Assembly (NCBI RefSeq): GCF_008180615.1
Contig: NZ_VTEH01000014.1
Location: forward strand, 130,294-194,293
Direction of reading: 5' to 3'
From: Rossellomorea vietnamensis
Lineage (GTDB): Bacteria > Bacillota > Bacilli > Bacillales > Bacillaceae_B
DNA length: 64,000 nucleotides
The position numbers and the translations under genes were made by a program. Below, piece after piece: positions 8,628-17,494 of the stretch (position 1 is its first letter; each line of letters opens with the position of its first letter). The notes below the pieces were generated by a model. The model was given only the letters and a program-made list of their open reading frames with translations, had not been told where the DNA came from and ran no database searches.

Positions 8628-8687
8628 ATTCACATATTATAAAAAGTACCGGCGAAGAAAGGCGATCACTTTTTATAATATGTGAAT
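8628..8687 (-). promoter_or_regulatory. Perfect 20-bp inverted repeat in the cold-shock mRNA leader
   Basis: The arms 8628-8647 and 8668-8687 are exact reverse complements (ATTCACATATTATAAAAAGT) around a 20-nt GC-rich loop. It lies between the promoter and the start codon, so the transcript can fold into a long A/U-rich hairpin. A temperature-responsive role is inference. Confidence 0.6.
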
Positions 8688-8731
8688 GGCTTTCGATCTT
8701 GCGGTGTTCCGTTATTAAATCTGATAATCCT

Positions 8732-8759
8732 ATTATAGTACATTAATTGATTTTGTCAA
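8732..8759 (-). promoter_or_regulatory. Sigma-A promoter of the cold-shock gene
   Basis: On the minus strand TTGACA (8754-8759) and TATAAT (8732-8737) are separated by 16 bp, both hexamers matching consensus exactly. Predicted start near 8725, about 150 nt before the ATG. Confidence 0.8.
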
Positions 8760-8832
8760 ATATGTAAATGGTAATGCTTACCGGTTTTAGATGGAGCAGG
8801 AGAGCCTCCTCGACTCTCCTTTGCATTATTTC

Positions 8833-8958
8833 TTATTTTTTTTTCCTGGAAGAATCAGCTTTTATTCCGCCTGGCAGTTCACTTGTTGTGGTACCCTGCC
8901 CTTCAACCTGCGCGGATCCCAGACCCGTCTTAGAAGGATCTTGTTTATTCTTTGCCAT
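8833..8958 (-). CDS. Small protein, possibly a minor small acid-soluble spore protein (41 aa)
   Basis: An ATG at 8958 follows GGGGTGATAAGT. The 41-residue product has a basic start (MAKNKQDPSKTG), a GSAQVEGQGTTTSEL centre and a basic KADSSRKKK tail. The AQ-x-x-GQGT pattern recalls gamma-type and SspO-like small acid-soluble spore proteins, which are similarly short, hydrophilic and free of aromatic residues. The match is too short to be sure, and a plain hypothetical protein is equally possible. The gene stands alone between the cold-shock promoter and the nucleotidyltransferase gene. Confidence 0.5.
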   Translation of the reverse strand: MAKNKQDPSKTGLGSAQVEGQGTTTSELPGGIKADSSRKKK

Positions 8959-9009
8959 ACTTATCACCCCGGAAGTTAGTATGGCTGAAACTGCTGTATT
9001 CTATGTTCA

Positions 9010-9777
9010 TTAATTTTCGATTGGACTTCTCATCTGCCATCCATCAATAGAAAAACCGCCCATTTGGCTAAGAACATATTCACTCAGTTTTTCATACATA
9101 TCTGCCATTTGTTCTGTTTCTGATAAATTCATGGCCATTTTAAATAATCGGGAAAACTCCTCATCAGGAAAAGGGGGCTTCAAATATTTCTTAAGGTATC
9201 TCTTATCACTTAAATAAGCACCTATTTGATAGTAAGGGATCTGTTCCACTGAAAGGTACCGGCAGTATTGATCAAACAGCAGGTTTAGGGAGTTATGATA
9301 AGCAAAAGTGATTCCTTTCTCTTCCTTCTCGTGCATGTCCTGTAGGTTATCCAGGGTATCCCAAATGCCATACTTCATAAACTCCATTTCCGTATCGCCG
9401 ATTTCTTTAAACGGTTTATTCAGCCATACACCTGCCTCTTCTTTCAGTCCTGCCACGCTTCCCTCCTTATCCCAGAGAATTTCCCCTGTAGCGAATTGAA
9501 CTGCTGCATGAGTAGTCCTGCTGTAATGATCTTCCTCAAAATACTTCCTTATTTGAACAGGTGGGTTGCAGAAGTACTCGATAAGATAACCGTCCACAAA
9601 TTCATTTCCCCTCTCCCTCCATTCCTTTCCTTCCTTCAGAATCAAGTGGACATCGATATCTGAACGTGCTGAAGGGTTTCCTGTAACGAAGCTTCCGCAG
9701 ACCAATACACCAGCAAGGTCGGATGCATATTGAAAATCATTCAAAAAACTTTCCAGTGCTTTTCTCCAATTCTGCAT
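9010..9777 (-). CDS. Nucleotidyltransferase-domain protein
   Basis: A 255-residue protein whose N-terminus carries the nucleotidyltransferase signature VCGSFVTGNPSARSDIDVHL: the GS pair at 28-29 and the metal-binding Asp residues at 40 and 42. The remaining two-thirds is helical and resembles the C-terminal part of aminoglycoside adenylyltransferase-like or MNT-type proteins. Substrate is unknown, and resistance should not be assumed. No strong ribosome binding site is visible; the ATG at 9777 was chosen because it places the GS motif at the usual distance, whereas a longer version would begin at 9831. It is divergent from the germination operon, whose start lies about 100 bp away. Confidence 0.75.
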   Translation of the reverse strand: MQNWRKALESFLNDFQYASDLAGVLVCGSFVTGNPSARSDIDVHLILKEGKEWRERGNEFVDGYLIEYFCNPPVQIRKYFEEDHYSRTTHAAVQFATGEILWDKEGSVAGLKEEAGVWLNKPFKEIGDTEMEFMKYGIWDTLDNLQDMHEKEEKGITFAYHNSLNLLFDQYCRYLSVEQIPYYQIGAYLSDKRYLKKYLKPPFPDEEFSRLFKMAMNLSETEQMADMYEKLSEYVLSQMGGFSIDGWQMRSPIEN

Positions 9778-9876
9778 AATGATCACTGCTTTCTTTACTG
9801 ATTCCGTCAAAAAACGGTAATAATTCCACATTTCCAGGACAAAATACTAGAAAATATAGGTTAAGGATGTTTGGGC

Positions 9877-11397
9877 ATGGTATTCAAATGGCGCGAAAAG
9901 AAAAGAAGAGAAGAAGAAAAATCAATAGCCCACAGCCTAAGCTTCGAAGGCTTGAAAGAAGAGATAAAAGACTCATTGAAACAGAGTGCGGATATCGCCT
10001 TTCACGAAATCGAAAAAGAAAATCACAGCATACTGATTATCTATTTAGAAAATATCATAAATACAGATCAACTTCATCAACATATCATCAAACCACTGGA
10101 AAGAACTTCAGAAGAACTGGATCCTAGATCGATCGCAAACAATATTAATATTGGCAAAATTTCAATCACAAATAAACTTCTGGATATTACAGAGGCCATT
10201 CTAAATGGCCATGCTTATATTTATGGAAAGGGCCAAGCGTGCGGTGTGCTTGCCGATATTGCTGAGAAAGCAAGCCGTTCCCTTGAAAAAGCCGAAACCG
10301 AATCCCTTGTTTTCGGACCAAAAGTCGCTTTTACTGAAGATTTATCAACTAATATGAATGTCATCAGAACGAACATTAATGATCCGAATTTATGCGTTGA
10401 AGAATTCATTCTCGGTTCGCGGGTGAAAACCAAAACCTATCTGATCTATATAAAAGATATTGCAGAACCAGAAAACGTAAACACCTTCAAACAAAGAATG
10501 AAAGACCTTGAAGTAGACAGCATCATAGACAGCTCTGTTCTGGCTCAAATGATAGAGGATAATTCATATACGGTTTTTCCTCAGCTCATTACCACAGAGT
10601 TGCCTGACCGCTTCAGCATTTCACTTTTGCATGGAAAATTGGGCATTCTTGTAGACAGAAGCCCTCAAGCCATCATAGGACCATCTACCTTCCTGAATTT
10701 CTTCGAATCTACAGAAGATCTATATATGAGATGGAATATGGGTACTTTTTTAAGAATGCTGCGCTTTACCGCCATCATGCTGTCTGTTTTACTGACACCA
10801 GCTTATGTATCCGTTCTTACTTACCACTATGAAGTCATTCCATCTTCATTGCTGGTTTCACTAGGTGAATCCAGGTCAAAAGTACCTTTCCCTCCAGTGT
10901 TTGAGGCTCTCCTTCTGGAGTTCATCATTGAACTGCTTCGGGAAGCAGGTGCCCGGCTCCCTACAAAGGTCGGCCAGACCATGGGTATCGTGGGAGGTAT
11001 CGTTATCGGGCAGGCAGCCGTTGAAGCTGGGTTCACAAGCAATATCTTAATCATTATCATTGCTATCAGTGCCCTGGGCTCTTTTACAGCTCCCAGCTAT
11101 GCTATAGGGACGGCTGTAAGGATCATCCGTTTTCCAATCATAATCTGCGCGGGGCTTTATGGCGGAGTAGGAATCGTTTTCGCCTTTTCGTTTTTGTTGA
11201 TTCATCTCTTAAAGCTTACGACATTAGGAAGACCTTATCTGTCTCCCATCTACCCGCTTACCATTTCTGACCTCAGATACAGTTTATTCAGGATGCCATT
11301 TCAGTATATGGGAAAAAGGCCGGAAGCCAACTCCCCTGTGGATTCTGAGAAAATGAAGGCCAGCAAAAAAGCTGAAAAGAAAGATGTAGACGAATAA
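9877..11397 (+). CDS. GerA-family spore germination receptor, A subunit
   Basis: A 506-residue protein with a large N-terminal cytoplasmic domain (to about residue 280) and several C-terminal membrane segments, the GerAA/GerKA layout. Family sequences include VFGPKVAFTEDLSTN, the RSPQAIIGPSTFLNFF region before the first membrane helix, and PFPPVFEALLLEFIIELLREAGARLP. The ATG at 9877 has TAAGGA about 9 nt upstream; an in-frame TTG at 9871 is too close. With the next two genes it forms an inner spore membrane nutrient receptor. Unlike many family operons, a 128-bp gap separates it from the B gene. The germinant ligand cannot be predicted. Confidence 0.93.
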   Translation: MVFKWREKKRREEEKSIAHSLSFEGLKEEIKDSLKQSADIAFHEIEKENHSILIIYLENIINTDQLHQHIIKPLERTSEELDPRSIANNINIGKISITNKLLDITEAILNGHAYIYGKGQACGVLADIAEKASRSLEKAETESLVFGPKVAFTEDLSTNMNVIRTNINDPNLCVEEFILGSRVKTKTYLIYIKDIAEPENVNTFKQRMKDLEVDSIIDSSVLAQMIEDNSYTVFPQLITTELPDRFSISLLHGKLGILVDRSPQAIIGPSTFLNFFESTEDLYMRWNMGTFLRMLRFTAIMLSVLLTPAYVSVLTYHYEVIPSSLLVSLGESRSKVPFPPVFEALLLEFIIELLREAGARLPTKVGQTMGIVGGIVIGQAAVEAGFTSNILIIIIAISALGSFTAPSYAIGTAVRIIRFPIIICAGLYGGVGIVFAFSFLLIHLLKLTTLGRPYLSPIYPLTISDLRYSLFRMPFQYMGKRPEANSPVDSEKMKASKKAEKKDVDE

Positions 11398-11525
11398 ACA
11401 AGCCCTGCTTGCGGCAGAGCTTTAAATGCCAGCAGGAATATTTATGAGCTTTTCGTCTAAGGGGCCGTATGCGGCTGCCTATTTAAATTCCATCAAATTG
11501 ATATGAATGATAAAGGATTGTGTCC

Positions 11526-12638
11526 ATGAAAATAAATGTTGATCCTCCAAAAAGCTTAATGTTCAGCTCATTTTACATCATGTTTGTTGTTCACGCGGCA
11601 CAAACAGGAGTCGGTATCGCGGGCCTCCCGAGAATCGTCTTCCTTGAAGCTGGGCAGGACGCGTGGGTTTCCATCCTGCTTGCCGGTGTCATGACCTCAA
11701 TTGCAACAGCAGTTATTGTGTTGCTTTTGAAGAATTATGAGAGTGCAGATCTTTATGGTATTCATAAGGATCTTTTCGGAAAGTGGATTGGCAGTTTTTT
11801 CAGCATGATTTATATCGGATACATGCTGGTAATCGCCTATCTTGTCATCATGCATTATACCGAAATGGTTCAGGCTTGGATTTTTCCGCAAATGCCCACC
11901 TGGCTGCTGTCTGCTCTATTAATTTTTCTAGGGGTTTACGCTGTATTGGGAGGAGTCAGAATCATAGTCGGAGTAAGTTTTATGGCTTTCATACTAACAG
12001 CTTGGCTGATATTTGTTATTTATGCCCCTTTGAAGTATATGGATTATACACATTACTTCCCTATGATGGATCATAGTTGGAAAGAATTGGGGATGGGAAC
12101 GTATAAGACGGCATTTTCAGTCATCGGATTCGAACTCCTTCTCCTTCTCTATCCTTATGTAAAAGACAAAAAGAAAGTCTTGAAGTTTTCTTTATTTGGC
12201 ATTGCCTACACAATATTCATCTACTTTGTGGTCACCTTTGTCTCCATAGGCTTCTTTTCCGAAATGACACTTGAGAAGACAATCTGGCCAGTTCTTTCAA
12301 TGTTCAAAATTGTTCGGATTCCTAACCTGGAACGTTTTGAATTTATCGCCGTGTCTTATTGGATGCTGGTCATCCTGCCGAATATCTGCTTATATCTTTG
12401 GGCAGCCACAAGAGGTGTGAAAAGAGTGTTCGGTTTTCAGCAAAAGAAGGCAATCTATATATTTGCCGTAATTTTATGGGTAAGCACATTTTTCATTGAC
12501 CAGAGAATCCAGATGAATACTTTTACCGATAAGGCTGCAACCGTCAGTTTCGTCCTTGTATTTATCTATCCTGTGCTGCTATTAATTTTTGTATTTATAA
12601 AGAAGTTGTTCAATAAGCAAAAGGGGGAATCCATGTGA
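11526..12638 (+). CDS. GerA-family spore germination receptor, B subunit (permease-like)
   Basis: A 370-residue polytopic membrane protein with about ten hydrophobic segments, of the amino acid permease-related endospore germination permease family (GerAB/GerKB). The N-terminal HAAQTGVGIAGLPRIVFLEAGQDAWVS segment contains the conserved TGVG and AGQDAW elements. In the family this subunit is thought to hold the germinant site. The ATG at 11526 has AAAGGA 8 nt upstream; a GTG two codons earlier overlaps that site. Its stop overlaps the next start by 4 bp (GTGA), so B and C are translationally coupled. Confidence 0.92.
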   Translation: MKINVDPPKSLMFSSFYIMFVVHAAQTGVGIAGLPRIVFLEAGQDAWVSILLAGVMTSIATAVIVLLLKNYESADLYGIHKDLFGKWIGSFFSMIYIGYMLVIAYLVIMHYTEMVQAWIFPQMPTWLLSALLIFLGVYAVLGGVRIIVGVSFMAFILTAWLIFVIYAPLKYMDYTHYFPMMDHSWKELGMGTYKTAFSVIGFELLLLLYPYVKDKKKVLKFSLFGIAYTIFIYFVVTFVSIGFFSEMTLEKTIWPVLSMFKIVRIPNLERFEFIAVSYWMLVILPNICLYLWAATRGVKRVFGFQQKKAIYIFAVILWVSTFFIDQRIQMNTFTDKAATVSFVLVFIYPVLLLIFVFIKKLFNKQKGESM

Positions 12639-13801
12639 AAAAACTTCTTATGGTAACAGTATTCCTAACCGCTTCACTTCTTCTAAGCAGTTGTGTTGAA
12701 ACAAGATATTTGGAAAAACAGGGGTTGATCACCGGTGTAGGATATGATCAATCTGAAAAAGAAGGGAAAATTAAAGGGACCATCGTGTTCTACCAATTCA
12801 ATCCTTCTATGAAAAACTTATCCACCGTCATTTCAGCCGAAGCAGATACAAGTAAAGGAATCCGAATGTCCGCCAATATGGAAACCGACCATAATCTTGT
12901 TTCAGGCCAGCTGAGGGTTGCTCTATATGGGGAAGAAATCGCTAAGAAAGGAATAAACTCTTTGGTTGACTCTCTTTCAAGAGATGCCTCTATAGGAAAT
13001 ATGATTTTTTTAGCAGTGGCGAGTCCAAATGCAAATGAAATTCTTTCCTTCCAGCCAAAGAGCCAGCCAACCAATATGGGAACCTACCTTTATAATCTCA
13101 TGCAGCTGAATATTCAGAACGAAATCATCCCTAACCCTACCCTGCAGGAATTTATGACGAGTTACGGGTCCGTAGGAAAAGATGCTATCCTGCCCTACCT
13201 CGCTATTGTTAATGGCAAGGTTGGAATCACCGGGTTCGCCCTCTTTTCCGATGACAAGCAAGTGGGAATCCTTGATCGCGAGAAAATATTTTATGTCCGC
13301 TCCTTGCTGGACTCCATAAAAACCGGAAGCACTGAAGTGGAGGTTCCTAAGGAAGTTTTCAAAAAAGAGATCGAGATGGCTGAGCCGGAAAAAACAGAAG
13401 CAAAAGAGGAAGATAATGAAGAGAAGATGATGCACATTACCATGGACAATATCAAAAATAATTTCAATATCGACTTGATTGACAAAAGCAAACCTTCTTT
13501 TCAAATCACTTTAGAGTTTGAATCCAGAATCCTTGAAATGACTGTCCCGCTTAATTTATCAGACGCAGAAGTTCTCAGGAAGCTCGAAAGCGAACTAGAA
13601 AAATCGATGGAAAAGAAAGGGATGGAAGTAATCCAGGAGTTACAAGAATACGGAACTGATCCTATTGGTTTCGGCTCATACTACCGGGCATCCAGCAGAG
13701 GGCAAGAAGTGACAAAGAAAATGTGGGCTGATAAATATCCTGAAGCCGAATTCGACCTGAATATTGATTTGAAAATCGTCCGGACAGGAATCATTGATTG
13801 A
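12635..13801 (+). CDS. GerA-family spore germination receptor, C subunit (lipoprotein)
   Basis: A 388-residue lipoprotein. The start is a GTG overlapping the B-subunit stop, with AAGGGGGAATCCAT upstream. A signal peptide ends in the lipobox LLSSC with Cys20 as the lipidated residue, followed by VETRYLEKQGLITGVGYDQ, the typical start of mature GerAC/GerKC proteins. A Lys/Glu-rich stretch near 245-270 links the domains. It completes an A-B-C receptor operon for the inner spore membrane. I see no convincing terminator right after it; a fragment of the dispersed repeat family follows at about 13830-13911. Confidence 0.93.
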   Translation: MKKLLMVTVFLTASLLLSSCVETRYLEKQGLITGVGYDQSEKEGKIKGTIVFYQFNPSMKNLSTVISAEADTSKGIRMSANMETDHNLVSGQLRVALYGEEIAKKGINSLVDSLSRDASIGNMIFLAVASPNANEILSFQPKSQPTNMGTYLYNLMQLNIQNEIIPNPTLQEFMTSYGSVGKDAILPYLAIVNGKVGITGFALFSDDKQVGILDREKIFYVRSLLDSIKTGSTEVEVPKEVFKKEIEMAEPEKTEAKEEDNEEKMMHITMDNIKNNFNIDLIDKSKPSFQITLEFESRILEMTVPLNLSDAEVLRKLESELEKSMEKKGMEVIQELQEYGTDPIGFGSYYRASSRGQEVTKKMWADKYPEAEFDLNIDLKIVRTGIID

Positions 13802-13829
13802 CGTGAAGGGATTACTGAGGACTAAGAGT

Positions 13830-13911
13830 AGAGCTATTCTCTTATTAGTATCCGGGAAAAATCCGGCTCTTGGAATTTTTCCTAAAGCAGCATTTTTATG
13901 TGAAAACAGTC
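13830..13911 (-). mobile_element. MITE-like element, partial copy
   Basis: The right end (AAAGCAGCATTTTTATGTGAAAACAGTC) matches the reversed head of the family, and the adjacent CTCTTATTAGTATCCGG matches its interior. The opposite terminal repeat is missing. Confidence 0.5.
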
Positions 13912-13986
13912 TTTTTTATAAGTTATATACCAAAGCTGCCTATTTTGCATTATAATGTCATCATTAGCAGGATTATGGAGGTATGC

Positions 13987-15495
13987 ATGGCTGTTTTCAC
14001 TCTTTTCCAAAGAAAAATGTTTTACAATTACATATTAGGTTCACTGATCGCCGTACTTGGTGTCGGCTCTGTCTTTATCTTTCAGACACTGGATCTCCCA
14101 AATGGAGAGTATCAGTATATGATTTTCACCATTTTCATATCTTTAATCACCATGTTTTCAACTGAATATTTTGTATACAGCAGGCATATCAATCCGATTA
14201 AGACCATTTATATAGACCAGCTGTATTCACTGGATGCCCTGAAGAAAGCCTTCAACCACAGCTTAAATTTTCCTGTACTGACGGTCAAAAGAATCATGCT
14301 GCCTCATTTCCTTGGACTCGCTGTTCCGGCAACAGTACTCACTTACTTCTTTATAGAGTCAGAACTGCTGGACTTGCCTTATACTTATATAGGCTACGCC
14401 TGGGCAGGAGCATTCCTCGTCGCTACAATGCATGCACTTATTGAATTTTATTTAACTTTTATCACTGCTGCTCCTCTCCTGACAGATTTAGCTGATAAAG
14501 CCCAGAAATTATATAATATCGATCTTTTTAAAAACAAGCCCTTTTATCTCAGCTTAAAGAGGAAGCTCTTGGCAGGTTCGCTTTTCCTTGCCCTCTTTCC
14601 GGTACTGCTGTTTAGTCTTGCATCACAAATCCGGCTTTCGATCACCTCTGAACCTCAATCGGATTATTGGAGCTGGGCCGGGCTTCTAATACTGATCATC
14701 CTGGTGCTCGCTCTCTTAGGAACCATCCTTCTCTTCAGAAACATTGAGCAGCCGGTAAAAGAGCTTCAAGCTGGATTTCAAAATATTGAGCAGGGTAACC
14801 TGAAGCAGTTGACAAATCCTTATTCTGACGAATTTTCTGACCTGGTCAACGGTTTTAACAATATGGTGACTTCCATTGGGGTAAAAGACAAGAAAAATGA
14901 ACAGTTGATCGCCAGCTTCTTCGATGTCATTGCAGGAGCATTGGATGCCCGTGATCCTTACACTGCCGGCCATTCCAAGCGTGTCGCTCACTATTCTTCC
15001 GAAATAGCCGAAAAAGCCGGGTGGAGACCTGATAAGATCGAATTGCTTAGAAAATCTGCACTCCTGCACGATATCGGAAAAATCGGGATTCGTGATGACG
15101 TTTTGCTGAAAGACGGAAAACTGTCTGAAGATGAGTTTGCCCAGATCAAACTGCACCCTGTTATCGGAGCAAATATCCTGGAAGGGATCGACCTGACAGA
15201 AGAACTCCTTCCCATCCTGCCCGGAATAAAATATCACCATGAACGGCTGGACGGCAAGGGATATCCAGAAGGGCTGTCAGGTGCTCAAATACCTGAATTC
15301 GGACGGATGATTGCTGTCGCCGATGCCTTTGATGCCATGACATCCGACAGGCCTTATAGAAGAGGTATGAGCCCCATGAAGGCTTTGTCCATTCTTCAAG
15401 AAGGAAAAGGCACTCAATGGGATTCGGAGTTCGTCGATCATTTCATCTCAATACAGTCATCGCAAATTGCTGCGAAAGCTTCTGCCCACAGGTAG
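13987..15495 (+). CDS. Membrane HD-GYP domain phosphodiesterase
   Basis: A 502-residue protein: about six N-terminal membrane helices (to residue 270), a HAMP-like linker (about 265-320, with EQPVKELQAGFQNIEQGNL), and a C-terminal HD-GYP domain. The catalytic HD pair is His361-Asp362 in LLHDIGKIG; HHERLDGKGYPEGL holds the HHE (417-419) and GYP motifs, and VADAFDAMTSDRPYR is the last conserved block. HD-GYP enzymes hydrolyse cyclic di-GMP or related dinucleotides, so this is a likely signal-controlled phosphodiesterase; the sensed ligand is unknown. The ATG at 13987 follows GGAGG at 5-nt spacing. Longer in-frame starts up to 13870 lack such a site. Confidence 0.9.
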   Translation: MAVFTLFQRKMFYNYILGSLIAVLGVGSVFIFQTLDLPNGEYQYMIFTIFISLITMFSTEYFVYSRHINPIKTIYIDQLYSLDALKKAFNHSLNFPVLTVKRIMLPHFLGLAVPATVLTYFFIESELLDLPYTYIGYAWAGAFLVATMHALIEFYLTFITAAPLLTDLADKAQKLYNIDLFKNKPFYLSLKRKLLAGSLFLALFPVLLFSLASQIRLSITSEPQSDYWSWAGLLILIILVLALLGTILLFRNIEQPVKELQAGFQNIEQGNLKQLTNPYSDEFSDLVNGFNNMVTSIGVKDKKNEQLIASFFDVIAGALDARDPYTAGHSKRVAHYSSEIAEKAGWRPDKIELLRKSALLHDIGKIGIRDDVLLKDGKLSEDEFAQIKLHPVIGANILEGIDLTEELLPILPGIKYHHERLDGKGYPEGLSGAQIPEFGRMIAVADAFDAMTSDRPYRRGMSPMKALSILQEGKGTQWDSEFVDHFISIQSSQIAAKASAHR

Positions 15496-15561
15496 GAGCT
15501 TTTTCATTGTTTAGGAAACTACACGTTTCAAAGGAAAAAATAAAGAGAATATATAGAGGAG

Positions 15562-15579
15562 AGGACTGTATACAGTCCT
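15562..15579. promoter_or_regulatory. Perfect 18-bp palindrome upstream of the AI-2E transporter gene
   Basis: AGGACTGTATACAGTCCT is exactly self-complementary and ends 13 bp before the ribosome binding site of the gene at 15606. Its size and symmetry suit a dimeric repressor operator. The regulator is unknown. Confidence 0.45.
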
Positions 15580-15605
15580 TTCAGTATTTGTAAGGAGTGA
15601 AATGT

Positions 15606-16685
15606 ATGCCTGAGGTAAAATGGTTTCGCAGGGGCTATGCCGTTGCACTAATTTTATTAATCATCTATTTAGGGACACTGGTGGACTTTATTTTCACCCC
15701 CCTTACCGTGTTAGTTACAGCCTTGTTCGGACCAATCGTGCTGGGAGGAATCTTTTATTACCTATTGCGCCCGCTGGTCAATTTCCTGGCTAAGAAAATG
15801 CCTAGACCCGCAGCTATATTCATCATCTACTTGGTCGTCATTGGTATTTTTACCGGAGTAATCTTCTATATCGGCCCGATTCTGCAAAGACAAATCAACA
15901 GCCTGATTGAAAATACACCGCAGCTGATTGAGAATTTCCGCGATGCACTGTTGAACTTGCAGCAAAATGAATGGGTCTCCCGTTTTCAGAACGGAGAGAG
16001 GTTCTCCCTGGAGGATATCACCAACCGCCTGACAGACTACCTTAACGAAGCAGCATCCACACTGGGCAGCAACCTGATGAATATTATCAGCACGGTAACC
16101 AATATTGTTGTATTGGTGATTCTTATTCCGTTTGTTCTTTATTACATGCTGAAAGACGGCGGCAAGCTTTCCGGCAGAATCCTGCAGCTCGTTCCACATA
16201 AGCATGAAGATGAAGGAAAAAAAGTATTGAGTGACATGGATGAAGCATTGAGTTCTTACATCCAGGGACAAGTGATTGTCAGCTTCTGTGTAGGTGTCCT
16301 TGTATATATTGGATACTTGATAATCGGTTTGGAATACTCACTCGTCATTGCCTTGCTGACAATGCTGACAAATGTGATTCCCTTTGTCGGTCCTTTTATC
16401 AGTTCTGTGCCTGCGGTCATCGTTGGATTTCTTCAAGAACCTATTATGGCACTATGGGTTGTCATTGTCATACTGGTTGTGCAGCAAATCGAGGGAAATC
16501 TTATTTCCCCGCAAGTCATGGGCAGAAAATTGGATATTCATCCGTTGACCATCATTCTGCTTCTTGTGGCGGCAGGAAGATTTGCCGGCTTTCTTGGATT
16601 GCTTCTTGCAGTACCAACCTATGCGATCTTGAAAGTAATATTCACGCACGTTTACCGATTTATTAAGTTACGGACAGATTTATAA
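15606..16685 (+). CDS. AI-2E family transporter (UPF0118)
   Basis: A 359-residue membrane protein with paired hydrophobic segments at both ends and a central soluble stretch (about residues 90-200), the layout of the AI-2E/PerM-type family. The family block PFVGPFISSVPAVIVGFLQEP and VVQQIEGNLISPQVMGRKLDIHPLTIILLL are intact and diagnostic. Members export varied substrates (AI-2, Na+ or H+ antiport), so substrate is open. The ATG at 15606 has AAGGAG 8 nt upstream; a GTG three codons earlier overlaps it. The gene is alone on its transcript, with a palindromic operator candidate before it and a short MITE and a terminator after it. Confidence 0.9.
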   Translation: MPEVKWFRRGYAVALILLIIYLGTLVDFIFTPLTVLVTALFGPIVLGGIFYYLLRPLVNFLAKKMPRPAAIFIIYLVVIGIFTGVIFYIGPILQRQINSLIENTPQLIENFRDALLNLQQNEWVSRFQNGERFSLEDITNRLTDYLNEAASTLGSNLMNIISTVTNIVVLVILIPFVLYYMLKDGGKLSGRILQLVPHKHEDEGKKVLSDMDEALSSYIQGQVIVSFCVGVLVYIGYLIIGLEYSLVIALLTMLTNVIPFVGPFISSVPAVIVGFLQEPIMALWVVIVILVVQQIEGNLISPQVMGRKLDIHPLTIILLLVAAGRFAGFLGLLLAVPTYAILKVIFTHVYRFIKLRTDL

Positions 16686-16710
16686 GGTGCTGGCTCCCAA
16701 TAATTTGAAA

Positions 16711-16784
16711 TGCTCTTTTCGATCAGAGAGAAAACCTTTAATATCCGGTGATATCTCAAAGCAGCAATAGATGCGAAAACAGCA
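16711..16784 (-). mobile_element. MITE-like element, internally deleted copy (74 bp)
   Basis: It keeps both family ends: TGCTCTTTTCG on the left and AGCAGCAATAGATGCGAAAACAGCA on the right, in the orientation opposite to copies 1-3. The interior is shortened. Flanks ATTTGAAA and TTTTAAAA agree at 6 of 8 positions. Confidence 0.65.
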
Positions 16785-16787
16785 TTT

Positions 16788-16834
16788 TAAAAAAAGCAGG
16801 AATGAAGGATCCCCTTCCATTCCTGCTTTTTTGT
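16788..16834 (+). terminator. Terminator after the AI-2E transporter gene
   Basis: AAAAAAAGCAGGAATG...CATTCCTGCTTTTTTG forms a stem with T-runs in both directions. Confidence 0.85.
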
Positions 16835-16995
16835 TGAACCTGTATCAGACCAGGTTACAAGCAGTGCGATTTAAGGTTCTTCACTGCTTTTATAGGCTGT
16901 CGCCATGCTGCGGAAAGAGCCATACTTCAAGAGAATGGTTCTTTTTTCAATACAGCTCAATAAGGTGATACCCTTCTATATTGACCGAAAGACGG

Positions 16996-17334
16996 TCATC
17001 TTTTAAATGAAGAGTCAAACTTCTTTTTTTCTTCTTCAGTAAACTCTTTTAACTTTTCATCTTCCATTAGAATTAGGCCATGATACAGCTGCAAGTCATC
17101 GTCACACGCTTCACAAAAAACCTTTTCGTTCTCATTCCAGAAAGCGGCAGTATTCTTTTTATGCTTTGCATGCTGAAAGGCCTTATTGTATTCCTCAATA
17201 AGGTTGATATACTGCTCAAATGCTTCTTTTTCAGTACTATAGTGTAGTTCCTCTTTTATATCCTTCTTCCAATCAGGAAAAAACCACCACGGTTCTGCTT
17301 CTCCTGACATTTTAACTATTTTCCATGATGTCAT
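16996..17334 (-). CDS. DUF1033 family protein
   Basis: A 112-residue soluble protein. The start at 17334 (MTSWKIVKMSGEAEPWWFFPDW) is supported by GGAGGTGTTTTGCA before the ATG; the open frame extends to 17433 but that extension has no site. The opening K-x-x-G-E-x-EPWWFFPDW pattern and a central CEACDDDLQLYHGL are typical of DUF1033, a conserved Firmicutes family with no known activity. Divergent from the cupredoxin gene. Confidence 0.8.
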   Translation of the reverse strand: MTSWKIVKMSGEAEPWWFFPDWKKDIKEELHYSTEKEAFEQYINLIEEYNKAFQHAKHKKNTAAFWNENEKVFCEACDDDLQLYHGLILMEDEKLKEFTEEEKKKFDSSFKR

Positions 17335-17494
17335 TGCAAAACACCTCCGAATCCTACGGGTAAATTGTACAAAATTTCCGTCAGGATAGAAAATCATCTG
17401 CTTAGTTTCACCTCTGAGACAAAGTTCATTCACCTTTTAGACAAGTTTTAGAAGGACAAGGCATATATTTGTACAAGATAAAGGAGGTTGTACC

